Source: Solirubrobacterales bacterium
GTDB lineage: Bacteria; Actinomycetota; Thermoleophilia; Solirubrobacterales; 70-9
Assembly (NCBI GenBank): GCA_017882505.1
Contig: JADGPJ010000002.1
Coordinates: 1 to 64,000, forward strand
Direction: 5' to 3'
DNA: 64,000 nt
The notes below the pieces were generated by a model. It made no database searches. It worked only from the letters and a program-made list of their open reading frames with translations, and was not told where the DNA came from. Of this stretch, positions 52,436 through 64,000 are shown piece after piece. Made by a program: the position numbers and the translations under genes. Numbering within the stretch: position 1 is the first letter of the stretch; every line of letters begins with the position of its first letter.

Positions 52436-53412
52436 GGCTGTCCCATCGCCTGCTTGAACCGATCGAGCTCACTGGTCACGGCGGGGTCGACGCCGCGCAG
52501 GCGGGCCAGCTCGAGGGAGACGAGATCGCCCAGCATCGTCGCCCAGAAGAGGCGGGCGACCCGGGTCTCGCCCGCGGTCTCGACCTGCACCGCGGCGGCA
52601 CCGTCGGCGCTGACCACTGCTGCCGTCAACTCGATTCGCCGCCGCTCGCGCGGGTGCTGGTCGGAGTCTTCGAGGAAGACGGCGGCGAGGCCGGCCTCGG
52701 CGGCAGCCTCGGTCCAACCGCAGATCTCGTTGTGGTCGGCCTCCGGCAGCTCCGAGTGGAAGCAGGGCAGCTTGGCGTTCTCGTTGACCTGGGTCTTCCA
52801 GCGACGGGCGACCGGACCGGTCAGATCGGCGCCGTAGACCACCGGCAGGGTCCCGTCGAGCTGAGCCGCGATCTCGACGGCGCGGGCCTGGAGCGCCTCG
52901 GCCTGCTCGGAGAGGAAGGCGGCGGCGGCATCGATCTCGGTGTGAAGGCGGGGAGCGATGCCGCAGAGCGCCGCCACCTCGGCGGCGACGACGAACATGT
53001 AGGCGACGGCGACCCGAGGCTGGAAGATGCCGGGAAGGCCGACCACGGGGACCCCGGCCTTGCGGGCTTCGTCGACCAGGGTGCCGCCGGTGCTGGCGAC
53101 GACGCGACGGGCGCCCAGCGCCTCGGCCGCGGCGAAGCAGGCGAGGGTCTCCTCGGTCATGCCCGAGTAGCTGGAGCAGAGCACCGTCCACTCCGGCGTC
53201 GCCCAGCTCGGCAGCTCGTAGCCGCGCACCGAGACCAGCGGCCGCGTCAGCCGATCCCCCAGCGCGGCGGCGGCGAGATCGCCGCCGATCGCCGACCCGC
53301 CCATCCCGCAGACCATCAGCCCGGCGGCGTCGGCGGACTCCAGACGCGCCGATTCGATCCGCCAGAGGGCGTCGCGAAGCTGGTCAGGTATGCCGAGTAC
53401 GTCGTCGATCAT
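52432..53412 (-). CDS. Bifunctional phosphoglucose/phosphomannose isomerase
   Basis: This 326-residue SIS-domain protein is of the PGI/PMI type found in archaea and actinobacteria. The first SIS motif is LMVCGMGGSAIGGDLAAAAL near residue 32. The Ser/Thr phosphate loop is TVLCSSYSGMTEETLACFAA. KTQVNENAKLPCFHSELPEA and DHNEICGW carry catalytic Glu and His. It interconverts fructose-6-P with glucose-6-P and mannose-6-P, supplying substrates to the adjacent nucleotidyltransferases. Confidence 0.9.
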   Translation of the reverse strand: MIDDVLGIPDQLRDALWRIESARLESADAAGLMVCGMGGSAIGGDLAAAALGDRLTRPLVSVRGYELPSWATPEWTVLCSSYSGMTEETLACFAAAEALGARRVVASTGGTLVDEARKAGVPVVGLPGIFQPRVAVAYMFVVAAEVAALCGIAPRLHTEIDAAAAFLSEQAEALQARAVEIAAQLDGTLPVVYGADLTGPVARRWKTQVNENAKLPCFHSELPEADHNEICGWTEAAAEAGLAAVFLEDSDQHPRERRRIELTAAVVSADGAAAVQVETAGETRVARLFWATMLGDLVSLELARLRGVDPAVTSELDRFKQAMGQP

Positions 53413-53416
53413 CAGG

Positions 53417-54403
53417 TCACCTCCGGGCCGGGACTATCTCATCCCGCCCGACGACGGCGCCGGAGAGGCAAGCCCCGGCCCCGACCTTAACGCCAGGAGC
53501 GAGAACGGAGCCGGTGATCCGGGCCCCCGCGCCAACGTCACAGCCGCCGAGCAGGACCGAGTCGCGCACTTCCGCCCCGGCGGCCACGGTGCAGCCCGGG
53601 CCGAGGACCGCGCGCGGGCCGACCGCGGCGCCCTCGGCGATCTCGGCGCCGGCGCCGACGAGCAGACCCGGGGCGGTGGGCCTGACCCGGGTCTGGACCC
53701 GGCCCTCGAGGATGTCCCAGGTCGCCTGCAGGTAACGCGCGGGCGTGCCGATGTCCATCCAGTAGCCGTCCAGGAGTAACCCGTGAAGCCCGTCGCCGAC
53801 CAGCCGCGGGAAGACATCGCGCTCGATCGAGACCTCCCGCTCCGGTGGGATCAGATCGAGGACCGAGCGCTCCAGCACGTAGGCGCCGGCGTTGACCTCA
53901 CCCGGCGCGGCCTCGCCGGTCTTCTCGAGGAACTGCAGCACCGCGCCGTCGCCGTCGCTGCGGACGAGACCGTAGGCGGCGGCGTCCTCGACCGCGAACA
54001 GCGCCAGGGTCGCCCGCGCCCGGCGCTCCTCGTGGGCGCGGAGCAGGGCGTCGAGGTCGAAGTTGGTGAGGACGTCGCCGTTGAGGGCGAGGAAGCGCTC
54101 ATCCAGGCGGTCGCCGAGGCTGTCGGCGGCAAAGCGGATCGCCCCCGCGGTGCCGCGCCGATCCGGCTCGATCACGTAGGTGAGCCGGACCCCGGCGTGC
54201 TCGCCCTCACCGAGCGCCGCCCGCAGGACATCCGGCAGGAAGCCACAGGCGAACACCACCTCGCTGACGCCGTGCTCCGCCAGCCACTCGACCATGTAGG
54301 CGAGAAACGGCCGGTCGACCAGGGTCAGCGCCGGCTTCGGGATCGTGTCGGTAAGCGGCCGAAGTCGCGTCCCCTCGCCCCCGACCAGCACTATCGCCTG
54401 CAT
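53417..54403 (-). CDS. Sugar-phosphate nucleotidyltransferase, second copy
   Basis: This 328-residue protein has the fold IVLVGGEGTRLRPLTDTIPK with VDRPFLAYMVEWLAEHGVSE, the catalytic-type FLALNGDVLTNFDLDALL, VLQFLEKTGEAAPGEVNAGA and a C-terminal hexapeptide helix (GPGCTVAAGAEVRDSVLLGG). It is a mannose-1-P guanylyltransferase or glucose-1-P uridylyltransferase type. The first Gly-rich loop has VGGEGTRLR where the other copy has AAGLGTRLR, so the two may use different sugars. It lies between the isomerase and the UDP-sugar dehydrogenase with gaps of 0-4 nt. Confidence 0.87.
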   Translation of the reverse strand: MQAIVLVGGEGTRLRPLTDTIPKPALTLVDRPFLAYMVEWLAEHGVSEVVFACGFLPDVLRAALGEGEHAGVRLTYVIEPDRRGTAGAIRFAADSLGDRLDERFLALNGDVLTNFDLDALLRAHEERRARATLALFAVEDAAAYGLVRSDGDGAVLQFLEKTGEAAPGEVNAGAYVLERSVLDLIPPEREVSIERDVFPRLVGDGLHGLLLDGYWMDIGTPARYLQATWDILEGRVQTRVRPTAPGLLVGAGAEIAEGAAVGPRAVLGPGCTVAAGAEVRDSVLLGGCDVGAGARITGSVLAPGVKVGAGACLSGAVVGRDEIVPARR

Positions 54404-55714
54404 CTACTCGGAGGCGGCGGGAGCAGGCGCCACCTGCGGCTTGCCGATTCCCTCGTAATCGAAGCCGGCGGCCCGCAGCGTCGCGGCGTCGAGGAAGTTG
54501 CGGCCGTCGATGATCAGCGCCTGCGCCATCCGGCCAGCCACGTCGGCCCAGTCGAGCTCGGCGAACTCGGGCCACTCGGTGACGAGGACGGCGGCATCGG
54601 CCCCGTCGAGCGCCTCCAGCGCCGATCCGGCCATCTCGACCGAGTCGAGGAGCTCGCTGGCGCGTCCGGTGGCGACGGGATCGAAGGCGACGACTTCGGC
54701 GCCCTCGCCCTGCAGCCGCGCCGCAAGGACCAGGCTCGACGCCTCGCGCATGTCGTCGGTGTCCGGCTTGAAGGCCAGGCCCAGCAATGCCACCCGCTTG
54801 CCGATCAGGCTCCCGAGATGCTTCTCGAGCTTCCCGACCACCCGCCGCTTCTGCAGCTCGTTGACCTCGATCACCGCGGTCAGCAACTGGAAGTGGTAGC
54901 CGGTGTTGCCCGCCAGCATCTTCAGGGCGCTGACGTCCTTGGGGAAGCAGGAGCCGCCGTAGCCGATGCCGGCGCGCAGGAACGAGGAGCCGATCCGCTG
55001 ATCGAGGCCCATGCCCTCGGCCACCTCGGCGACGTCGGCGCCCACCTCCTCGCAGACGTTGGCGATCTCGTTGATGAAGGAGATCTTGGTCGCCAGGAAG
55101 GCGTTGGAGGCGAGCTTGATCATCTCGGCGCTGGCGACGTCGGTTCGGTGGATGGTGCCGCCGAGCGGTTCGTACAGCGCGGCCACGGCGGCGGCGGCGG
55201 CCTCGTCGCCCGGGTCGGTGCCGACGACGACGCGATCGGGGTGCATGAAGTCCTCGACCGCCGAACCCTCCTTGAGGAACTCGGGGCAGGAGACGTAGGC
55301 GAGGTCGGGCAGGTCACGGCGGATCGAGTTGCCGGTTCCGGCGGGGACGGTGCTCTTCATCACCAGCACGTGGCCGCCGCCGGCGGGGAGGTTGTCGACG
55401 ACGGTGCGAACCCGCGAGAGGTCGGCGTCGCCCGAGTAGGTCGGCGGCGTGTCGACGCAGACGAACAGCAGCCGCGCCCGCTCCAGCAGCTCCGCCATCT
55501 CGGTGGTGAAGGTGATCCTCTCCGCGTTGCGGCGAAGCATCTCTTCGAGACCCGGCTCGTGGATCGTCGTCTCTCCCCGCGAAAGCGCCTCGATCTTCTC
55601 GGGGAGGATGTCGCGGGCGACCACCTGGTGTCCCAGCTCGGCGAAGCAGACCGCGGTGACCAGACCCACCCAGCCGACTCCGATCACTCCGACTGCGTCC
55701 GAGTTCTTGCTCAT
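54404..55714 (-). CDS. UDP-glucose/GDP-mannose 6-dehydrogenase
   Basis: This 436-residue NAD-dependent dehydrogenase oxidises a nucleotide-bound hexose to the uronic acid. The Rossmann motif is VGVIGVGWVGLVTAVCFAEL. SCPEFLKEGSAVEDFMHPDR and the catalytic Cys motif GIGYGGSCFPKDVSAL are present, and ALLGLAFKPDTDDMREASS marks the C-terminal domain. ATG 55714 overlaps the LCP stop as ATGA. Its product would feed a uronate-containing capsule or wall polymer. UDP-glucose is the more common substrate, but GDP-mannose is possible given the neighbours. Confidence 0.92.
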   Translation of the reverse strand: MSKNSDAVGVIGVGWVGLVTAVCFAELGHQVVARDILPEKIEALSRGETTIHEPGLEEMLRRNAERITFTTEMAELLERARLLFVCVDTPPTYSGDADLSRVRTVVDNLPAGGGHVLVMKSTVPAGTGNSIRRDLPDLAYVSCPEFLKEGSAVEDFMHPDRVVVGTDPGDEAAAAAVAALYEPLGGTIHRTDVASAEMIKLASNAFLATKISFINEIANVCEEVGADVAEVAEGMGLDQRIGSSFLRAGIGYGGSCFPKDVSALKMLAGNTGYHFQLLTAVIEVNELQKRRVVGKLEKHLGSLIGKRVALLGLAFKPDTDDMREASSLVLAARLQGEGAEVVAFDPVATGRASELLDSVEMAGSALEALDGADAAVLVTEWPEFAELDWADVAGRMAQALIIDGRNFLDAATLRAAGFDYEGIGKPQVAPAPAASE

Positions 55715-57363
55715 GGCGTCTTCTTTCCTTCGCGCTTGCGCTTTTTGTTGGGGATGATCACGTGCGCCGAGCGCGCGATGCCCAGCATCTGGTCGTTGGT
55801 GAGCGACATCTGCAGGCTGTTGGACACCCAATAGGTGTTCTCCCCCCGGTGCCAGGCGACCAGCTTCACCTTGCCGCTGTCGACGAAGATCTCGTATTCG
55901 CGTCCGTTGATCGTCCTGGTTTCGCTCGGGTTATCGAGGATCGGCGGGTCCGACCAGCCCTGAATCCCCTGCACCCCGAAGTAGTTTATTTCGTATTCGG
56001 GCTGATACTCCGCGACCATCCGATACGCGGGGTGACGATCCTGGCTTTTGTCCCTGAGGTGGTAGACGCGCGGGTCAACGATGCGTTCGTAGGGATCGGT
56101 TTCGACGTAGGAGGCGCCGGACGGGAGCCGGCTTACGTAGAAGACCGGGAAGCCACCGCTGACCTTGCGGGCGACGATCTTTCCCTCCGCCAATCCTGCT
56201 TCGCCGGCGGCGACGAGACCGTCGCTCCCGGGCGGGCCCAGGTGGACGACGGACTTCGGCTTCGTCCTCGTCTTCGGCTTGGACTTGCCCTTCTTCCCCT
56301 GCTTCGACTTCGCGCTCTTCTTCGAATGCTTTTCGGAGCGTTCCGGGAACCCTTCGGCCTCCGGGCCGGATTCGCCGAGGAATTCCTTCACCGCTCCGTG
56401 GATCGCGCTCTCGGAGGCGTAGACGTAGCTGGGCCCCAGTTCGGCCGGAAAATGGACCTGACTGACTTCGGAGTGGCGCGATTCGACGAAGAGATCGAGC
56501 AGCTGGATCAGCGTCGCCGTATCGCTGATGTCCGAGGTCGTGTATTCGGTGAAGATGTCGACCAGGTTGTTGTTGTCGGTGAGGAAATCCTGGAGCGGCA
56601 GCTCTTGGCGGGCCTGGCTGAGGAAGGCCTGCTGGCGGGCCGAGCGGACGATGTCCGTGTCGGTATGGCGGTAGCGCACGTACTGGAGCGCTTTTTTCCC
56701 GCAGAGCAGCTGGTAGCCCGGCTGGATGTTGATTTCCGAATACTGTTCGGAGGCCGGCACGCCTTCGTTGGAGTGGTAATAACGGCGGTCGACGTCCGTA
56801 TAGACGCAGCCGATCGCGTCAACGGCGCGGACGAAGCCGAGGAAGTCGACGTTGACGACGTGGTTGATCTTCAACCCGGTCAGTTCCTTGACCACCTGCA
56901 GGGTCAGTTTCGGCCCGCCGTAGGTATAGGCGGCGTTGAACTTTTCGGTCCCGAAGCCGGGGATTTCAACCTTGAGGTCGCGCGGGATCGACATCACCGA
57001 GATCAGGTTCTTGCTCGGATCGAGGCGGAGCAGGATCGTCGTGTCCGAGCGCCCTGGGTCTTCCTGCAGGTTCGCCCGCTTGTCGGAGCCGAGGACGAGG
57101 ATCGTCTCGGGCCCGCCGCCGTGGACGTCTTCGAGCTCCTTTTCGATCTTGGTCTTGAAGTTCCCGTTTTCCCCGATCGCCTGAGCGATGCTGTCCAGGT
57201 AGAGCAGGATGCTGGTCGCGGTCGCCGCGGCGGAGACGGCGACGATGATCACCGCGGCCAGCGTGAACCGCCACCAGAAGCGCTTGGGCTTCGGCGCCGG
57301 CTCGCTGTCGCCGCCCGGAGGCGGCTTCTTCGGTGCCCGGCCCGGAACTTGCGGCTCAGTCAT
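55711..57363 (-). CDS. LytR-CpsA-Psr (LCP) family envelope ligase
   Basis: This 550-residue protein has a cytoplasmic start rich in Pro/Lys and a membrane helix at about residues 33-54. The LCP domain has ETILVLGSDKRANLQEDPGR, SDTTILLRLDPSKNLISVMS, IPRDLKVEIPGFGTEKFNAA and LQYVRYRHTDTDIVRSARQQ. LCP enzymes transfer undecaprenyl-linked glycopolymers to peptidoglycan. A C-terminal region of about 200 residues beyond the LCP core includes a Lys/Ser-rich linker and a separate beta-rich domain. It follows the M20 gene with an 8-nt overlap and precedes the dehydrogenase. Confidence 0.92.
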   Translation of the reverse strand: MTEPQVPGRAPKKPPPGGDSEPAPKPKRFWWRFTLAAVIIVAVSAAATATSILLYLDSIAQAIGENGNFKTKIEKELEDVHGGGPETILVLGSDKRANLQEDPGRSDTTILLRLDPSKNLISVMSIPRDLKVEIPGFGTEKFNAAYTYGGPKLTLQVVKELTGLKINHVVNVDFLGFVRAVDAIGCVYTDVDRRYYHSNEGVPASEQYSEINIQPGYQLLCGKKALQYVRYRHTDTDIVRSARQQAFLSQARQELPLQDFLTDNNNLVDIFTEYTTSDISDTATLIQLLDLFVESRHSEVSQVHFPAELGPSYVYASESAIHGAVKEFLGESGPEAEGFPERSEKHSKKSAKSKQGKKGKSKPKTRTKPKSVVHLGPPGSDGLVAAGEAGLAEGKIVARKVSGGFPVFYVSRLPSGASYVETDPYERIVDPRVYHLRDKSQDRHPAYRMVAEYQPEYEINYFGVQGIQGWSDPPILDNPSETRTINGREYEIFVDSGKVKLVAWHRGENTYWVSNSLQMSLTNDQMLGIARSAHVIIPNKKRKREGKKTP

Positions 57364-58447
57364 CGTCGAGCCGGCCCGGGATCGCCCGGAGGAACGATTC
57401 GAGAGCCTGGCGGTAGGTCTCCAGCGAGGAGACCGAGACCCACTCCTCGGGGCCGTGGTGGCCGGCGCCGACCGGTCCGAACTCGACCGCCGGCACTCCC
57501 ACTCGCAGGAAGGAGACCGCGTCGGAGGCGCCGTCGCGCCCGACGCTCATCGGCTCGCCGTGATGGTGCGCGGTCGCCGAGTCGCGCAGCGCCCGCACGA
57601 AGACGGACTCGCGGTCGACCGTGGCCGGGGGGCGGGTCAGCAGCGGCGTCGCCTGGACGCCCGAGAGGCCACGCACTTCCTCCAGGATCGCGGCCGGATC
57701 CTGGTCGGGCAGATAGCGGATGTCGACGTCGATCACGCATCGGTCTGGCACCTTGTTCAGCGCGTCCCCGCCCCAGATCCTCCCCAGGTTGATCGAGGGG
57801 CGATCGAAGAGCTCCGAACTGTGCCGGGCAAACGGTAGCGACTCGATACTGCGAAAGACGTCGATCGCGTTGAGGACGGCGTTGTCGCCGAGCCAGGGGG
57901 TGGCTCCGTGGGCCGCCCTTCCGCCCACCTCCAGGCGCAGCGCCAGCACTCCCTTGGCCTCGACGCCGATGTGGAGATCGGTCGGCTCGCCGGTGATCGC
58001 GAAGTCGCCGATGAAGCCGCAGTCAACCAGGTGGTCGCAGCCGCGCTCGTCTCCCTCCTCGGACTCCTCGTCGCCGACGACGCCCAACCGCACCCGGACG
58101 CCGGCCTGATCGCGCATCGCCGCGGTCGTCAGCAGCATCGCCGCCAGCGCGCCCTTCATGTCGTAGGCGCCGCGGCCGTATAGGCGATCGCCGTCGATTC
58201 GCGGCTGGAACTGCTCAGCGGGGGCGGGGACGACGTCGAGGTGGCCCTCCAGGACGACGGTCGGAGCCGACTCGGGACCGACCTCGGCCTTGATCACCGG
58301 CAGGCCGCGGACCTCGTCGCGCTCGGCCTCGATCCCGCGCGCCTCCAACCAGCCCTTGACGAATCCCGCCGCCTCCCAGATCGCCTCGGGCTCAGAGGTC
58401 TCGTACCCGATCAGTCGCTCGGTGAGCACTACAAGCTCCTCGCTCAT
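57356..58447 (-). CDS. M20-family metallopeptidase (ArgE/DapE-type deacylase)
   Basis: This 363-residue zinc hydrolase has the metal motifs TVVLEGHLDVVPAP near residue 65, LYGRGAYDMKGALAAMLLTT, VGDEESEEGDERGCDHLVD and the last His in GAGHHGPEEWVSV. The dimerisation domain begins ALRLEVGGRAAHGATPWLGD. It removes an acyl or aminoacyl group from a small substrate; acetylornithine and succinyl-diaminopimelate are the family's best-known ones, but this subgroup is not assigned. It is upstream of the LCP gene. Confidence 0.88.
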   Translation of the reverse strand: MSEELVVLTERLIGYETSEPEAIWEAAGFVKGWLEARGIEAERDEVRGLPVIKAEVGPESAPTVVLEGHLDVVPAPAEQFQPRIDGDRLYGRGAYDMKGALAAMLLTTAAMRDQAGVRVRLGVVGDEESEEGDERGCDHLVDCGFIGDFAITGEPTDLHIGVEAKGVLALRLEVGGRAAHGATPWLGDNAVLNAIDVFRSIESLPFARHSSELFDRPSINLGRIWGGDALNKVPDRCVIDVDIRYLPDQDPAAILEEVRGLSGVQATPLLTRPPATVDRESVFVRALRDSATAHHHGEPMSVGRDGASDAVSFLRVGVPAVEFGPVGAGHHGPEEWVSVSSLETYRQALESFLRAIPGRLDDD

Positions 58448-58521
58448 CGGACGCCCCGCAACGACGAGCCCCCGCCAGCTCCAGATATGAAGGGTGCGGC
58501 CTGGTTGCCAGCTTCACCGAA

Positions 58522-58547
58522 GAAGGACGTTTGCCTGGGCGTCCTTC
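58522..58547 (-). terminator. Hairpin terminator after the atp operon
   Basis: GAAGGACG (58522-58529) and CGTCCTTC (58540-58547) form a perfect 8-bp stem with a 10-nt loop, 63 nt downstream of the atpC stop on the minus strand. No U-run follows. Confidence 0.5.
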
Positions 58548-58610
58548 GGCGAGGGATCGAGTGAGGGAGCCGATACCCCTCCACTTGCGGCCTCGTCCCG
58601 AGGGACCGAC

Positions 58611-59021
58611 TCATCCCGCGATCGCGAGGAAGGCCTCCGCCCGGTCGCGGTCTTTCTGCGCCCGCGCGAAGTCGGCGCTCCCTTTCTCGTTCTCGGAGAG
58701 CCGCTGCTCGGCATCGGCGAGCTGCTCTTTCAGCGCTGCGGCGTCGAGGTCCTCGGGCGCGATCGCCTCCTCGAGCAGGAGGCGGGCGCGGTTGCCGAAG
58801 ACCTGCAACCAGCCGTGCGCCTGGGCGTAGCGCACGGTCTCGGAACTGGAGAGATGCAGGCGCAGCTCGGTCGGCCGCAGCGCCGCCAGCAGCGGCGCAT
58901 GGTTGGCGAGGATGCCGATTTCGCCGACCTCGGTCCGGGTCGAGACCTGCTGCACTTCGCCGTTGAAGACCTCCCCCTCCGGGGTCAGAACCTCGACGTC
59001 CACCATGTGCTCCGCCGCCAC
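58611..59021 (-). CDS. atpC: ATP synthase F1 epsilon subunit
   Basis: This 136-residue protein has the epsilon beta-sandwich (VDVEVLTPEGEVFNGEVQQV, EIGILANHAPLLAALRPTEL) and a C-terminal helical hairpin (AALKEQLADAEQRLSENEKG). It couples the rotor to F1 and can inhibit ATP hydrolysis. The start is GTG 59021 or ATG 59006; the latter begins directly at MVDVEVLTPEG and matches the family start better. It is the last gene of the atp operon. Confidence 0.95.
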   Translation of the reverse strand: MAAEHMVDVEVLTPEGEVFNGEVQQVSTRTEVGEIGILANHAPLLAALRPTELRLHLSSSETVRYAQAHGWLQVFGNRARLLLEEAIAPEDLDAAALKEQLADAEQRLSENEKGSADFARAQKDRDRAEAFLAIAG

Positions 59022-59029
59022 GTCAGTCC

Positions 59030-61404
<2,375 letters not shown>

Positions 61405-61422
61405 AGCGAAACGCCGGACGGA

Positions 61423-63051
61423 CTACGCCGGCGTCGCCTCCTTGTCCTCGGCGGCGGCGCGGGCCGGGGCCTCGCGCTCCTCGGGGGACTTGATGCGGTC
61501 GGACTCGCCGGCCTCGACCGGCTCGCCGTTCTCGTCGAAGTCGGCGCCGAAGTCGTCGACGAAGTCGGCGATCGCCTTGCCCAGTTCCTCCTCGGCGTCG
61601 TCCTCGAGCTTGCCGGTCTCTTCGATCTGCTTCAGCAGGTCGGCCTTCTCGGCGTGCAGGCGGGTGCGCAGGTCGGCGAGGAACTCGCCGACGCGCTCGA
61701 CTTTGATCCGGTCGAGGTAGCCGCCGGTGCCGGAGTAGATCGACGCCACCTGGTCGCCGACGCTGAGCGGTTCGCGCTCTTTCTGTTTCAGCAGCTCGAC
61801 CAGGCGTTCGCCGCGGGTCAGAGCTTTCTGGGTCTCCGCGTCGAGCTCGGAGCCGAACTGGGCGAAGGCCTCGAGGTCGCGGTACTGAGAGAGGTCGAGG
61901 CGCAGTTTTCCGGCGACTTTCTTCATCGCCTTGATCTGCGCGTCGCCTCCAACCCGCGAGACCGAGATGCCGACGTTGATCGCCGGCCGCACGCCGGAGA
62001 AGAAGAGGTCGGACTCGAGGAAGATCTGACCGTCGGTGATCGAGATCACGTTGGTCGGGATGTAGGCGGAGACGTCGGAGGCCTGGGTCTCGATGATCGG
62101 CAGCGCCGTCAGCGAGCCGCCGCCGAGGTCGTCGTTCAGTTTCACCGCGCGCTCGAGCAGGCGGGAGTGCAGGTAGAAGACGTCTCCCGGGTAAGCCTCG
62201 CGACCGGGCGGGCGCCGCAGCAGCAGCGACATCTGGCGGTAGGCGGAGGCGTGTTTGGTGAGGTCGTCGTATACGACGAGGGCGGCTTTGCCGTTGTAGA
62301 GGAAGTACTCGCCCATCGCGCAGCCCGCGTAGGGAGCGATGTACTTGATCGGCGCCGCCTCGTCAGCGGGGGCGGCGACGATGATCGTGTTCTCCATCGC
62401 GCCGTTCTCCTCGAGCACCTCTTTCAGCTGCACGACGGTCGACATCCGCTGGCCGATCGCCACGTAGATGCAGACCATGTCCTTGTCGCGGGCGTTGATG
62501 ATCGTGTCGATCGCAATCGCCGTCTTGCCGGTCTGGCGGTCGCCGATGATCAGCTCTCGCTGGCCGCGGCCGATCGGGATCATCCCGTCGATCGCCATCA
62601 GACCGGTCTGGACCGGTTCGGTCACCGGCTGGCGTTCGACGACGCCGGGGGCTTTGAACTCGGCGGGGCGGGTCTCGGTCGTGGCGATCTCACCGCGGTT
62701 GTCGAGCGGGCGCCCGAGAGGGTCGACCATGCGGCCCAGCAGCTCCTCGCCGACGGGGATCCGCAGCAGGTGGCCGGTCCGCTTGACCGTGTCGCCCTCG
62801 ACGATCTTTTCCCACTCGCCGAACAGCACGACGCCGACGTTGTCGGACTCGAGGTTCAGCCCCAGCCCGGTGACCCCGTGCGGCAGGTCGAGCATCTCCA
62901 GCGCCATGCAGTTGTCGAGGCCGTGGACACGGGCGATGCCGTCGGCCACGGAAAGGACGGTTCCAACCTCCGAGAGGTCGGCGGAATCCGTCTCCAACCC
63001 CTCGATCCGCTCGCGCAGAATGCTTGCGATCTCGTCCGGCTTGATCTCCAT
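61423..63051 (-). CDS. atpA: ATP synthase F1 alpha subunit
   Basis: This 542-residue regulatory subunit has the P-loop [20 protein letters not shown] near residue 170. [35 protein letters not shown] and the [20 protein letters not shown] segment are conserved. The C-terminal tail (about 30 residues after [12 protein letters not shown]) is acidic and longer than in E. coli, as in several actinobacteria where the alpha tail restrains ATP hydrolysis. It lies between atpH and atpG with gaps of 17-18 nt. Confidence 0.98.
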   Translation of the reverse strand: MEIKPDEIASILRERIEGLETDSADLSEVGTVLSVADGIARVHGLDNCMALEMLDLPHGVTGLGLNLESDNVGVVLFGEWEKIVEGDTVKRTGHLLRIPVGEELLGRMVDPLGRPLDNRGEIATTETRPAEFKAPGVVERQPVTEPVQTGLMAIDGMIPIGRGQRELIIGDRQTGKTAIAIDTIINARDKDMVCIYVAIGQRMSTVVQLKEVLEENGAMENTIIVAAPADEAAPIKYIAPYAGCAMGEYFLYNGKAALVVYDDLTKHASAYRQMSLLLRRPPGREAYPGDVFYLHSRLLERAVKLNDDLGGGSLTALPIIETQASDVSAYIPTNVISITDGQIFLESDLFFSGVRPAINVGISVSRVGGDAQIKAMKKVAGKLRLDLSQYRDLEAFAQFGSELDAETQKALTRGERLVELLKQKEREPLSVGDQVASIYSGTGGYLDRIKVERVGEFLADLRTRLHAEKADLLKQIEETGKLEDDAEEELGKAIADFVDDFGADFDENGEPVEAGESDRIKSPEEREAPARAAAEDKEATPA

Positions 63052-63068
63052 CGGGTGCTCTTGCCTCC

Positions 63069-63602
63069 TTACGCCGCTTGCGCGACGCTTTTTCGAAGTT
63101 TCTCCAAGCGATTGCGGATGCTCGCGTCAAGGACCATGTTTCCTACTTGCAGGACGACGCCGCCGAGGATCTCCGCGTCGACGCGACTGGCCAGATCGAC
63201 CTCCTGGCCGGTCTGGCGCTCGATCTCCTCGCCGATCTTGCCGACGACGGCCGGGTCCAGCTCGACGGCGCTGGTCACAGTCACGTCGATGCGACGGTTC
63301 TCGTGCTTCCAGAGCTCCTCGAACTGGCGCCGGATGCGGAAGACCTCGGTCATCCGCTGCTTCTCGATCAGCATTTCGAGGAAGTTGACGAACTCGGGCT
63401 CGGCGCCGTCGATCGCCCGCCTCGCCCCGTCGCTCTTCTCAGCCGAGGAGAAGTAAGGGCTGAAGAAGAAGACCTGGAGGTCGCGATTGCCGTCGACGGC
63501 GTCGGCGAACTGCCCGAGCTGCTCGCGGACGGCGTCCAGCTTGCCCTTCTGCTTGGCGACATCGAAGAGCGCGCTGGAGTAGGCGTGGGCGACGTCCTGC
63601 AT
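63069..63602 (-). CDS. atpH: ATP synthase F1 delta subunit
   Basis: This 177-residue peripheral stalk subunit has [20 protein letters not shown] at the start, [20 protein letters not shown] in the middle, and the conserved end [20 protein letters not shown] before [18 protein letters not shown]. It links F1 to subunit b. It is not fused to b, unlike the atpFH fusion of mycobacteria. It begins 11 nt after the atpF stop. Confidence 0.95.
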   Translation of the reverse strand: MQDVAHAYSSALFDVAKQKGKLDAVREQLGQFADAVDGNRDLQVFFFSPYFSSAEKSDGARRAIDGAEPEFVNFLEMLIEKQRMTEVFRIRRQFEELWKHENRRIDVTVTSAVELDPAVVGKIGEEIERQTGQEVDLASRVDAEILGGVVLQVGNMVLDASIRNRLEKLRKSVAQAA

Positions 63603-63613
63603 CAGTACCCCAC

Positions 63614-64000
63614 CTAGTTCTCCGACCCCGAGAGTCGCGAGAAGTCGACCTCGCTGAGCGCCTCCTCGACGAGGCGGCGCTGATCCTCGGCGTTGAGGCT
63701 CTTGCGGGTCACCTTCTCGGTCGCGAGAACCGTCAGATCGGCGACCTCGGTGCGGATCTGCTCCAGCGAGCGGCGAGTCTCCGCTTCGATGTCGCGTTTC
63801 GCCGCCGCGACCAGCTCCTCGCGCTTCTCGCGGCCGGCGACGGTCGCCTCGGCCTCCACCGTCTCTGCCGCTTTGCGAGCGCGGACCATGATGTCGTCAG
63901 CCTGCTCCCGCGCCTCGGCGAGGCGGCCGCGGTACTCCTCGAGCAACTCGTCGGATTCACGACGCTGGCGCTCGGCCGCGTCGAGCGACTCGGCGATCGT
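63614..64000 (-). CDS. atpF: ATP synthase Fo subunit b, partial (N-terminus off the right edge)
   Basis: 128 residues are visible to the stop at 63614, and the frame is open to the window edge. It is a charged continuous coiled coil: AESLDAAERQRRESDELLEE, RLAEAREQADDIMVRARKAA, EREKREE-like repeats and SLEQIRTEVADLTVLATEKV, the last being the conserved subunit-b ending. The membrane helix lies beyond the edge. It forms the outer stalk that holds F1 against rotation. atpE and atpB should follow to the right. Confidence 0.95.
   Translation of the reverse strand, partial: TIAESLDAAERQRRESDELLEEYRGRLAEAREQADDIMVRARKAAETVEAEATVAGREKREELVAAAKRDIEAETRRSLEQIRTEVADLTVLATEKVTRKSLNAEDQRRLVEEALSEVDFSRLSGSEN

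Overview
The window is one contiguous stretch of a high-GC, gene-dense actinobacterial chromosome. Gene content and order fit Thermoleophilia (Solirubrobacterales-like) best: two TadE-like genes, a Pst/polyphosphate block, rnr-smpB-ssrA, ftsEX-ctp, SecA with a C-terminal SEC-C motif, and an F-type ATP synthase operon. The placement is inference from gene families, not a search. Genes are tightly packed, often with 1-8 nt overlaps, and most are on the minus strand.

Layout. 1-1.5 kb: a partial Phd/YefM-type antitoxin and the tail of a tad (Flp pilus) locus, whose last gene is broken by an in-frame TGA. 1.6-16.4 kb: phosphate and polyphosphate economy, with pit and its DUF47 partner, ppk1, a PHP-glycosyltransferase fusion, ppx, phoU, pstBACS, two OmpR-type regulators and uppP, and direct repeats of Pho-box type upstream of pstS and of one regulator. 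16.4-24.5 kb: mixed genes (HD-domain protein, Rpf-like protein, P450, ABC-F, OsmC, mismatch glycosylase) and most of the repeats and gene remnants: a 169-bp element with perfect 20-bp terminal inverted repeats, a smaller nested palindrome, a 14-bp inverted repeat at a gene start, and two gene fragments flanking tmRNA. 23.9-31.6 kb: ssrA, a proline-rich HhH envelope protein, smpB, rnr, ctp, ftsX, ftsE.

31.7-40.3 kb is the most unusual part. A six-gene operon encodes a repeat-rich exported protein, a membrane-anchored S/T-rich protein, ApbE, a ferric-reductase-like membrane cytochrome, an FAD/NAD(P) ferredoxin reductase and a small ferredoxin. It is divergent from a two-component system. Two further small exported proteins, a universal-stress-like gene interrupted by an amber codon and a CxxCH haem protein lie nearby. 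Four small exported proteins share a PVVT-type motif. Four promoters carry 11-bp-phased hexamer repeats that I propose as sites of the local response regulator. I read this as a candidate regulated, flavin-linked extracytoplasmic electron-transfer module without a recognisable FMN-binding-domain substrate.

40.3-51.3 kb: nadA, mutM, nadC, a small sigma factor with ogt, an acidic exported protein, prfB with its programmed +1 frameshift, secA, hpf and comF. 51.4-58.4 kb: nucleotide-sugar and envelope polymer genes (two sugar nucleotidyltransferases, a PGI/PMI-type isomerase, a UDP-sugar dehydrogenase, an LCP ligase) and an M20 peptidase. 58.6-64 kb: atpC-D-G-A-H-F, with atpF cut by the window edge. 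No tRNA, rRNA, CRISPR array or complete insertion sequence was seen.
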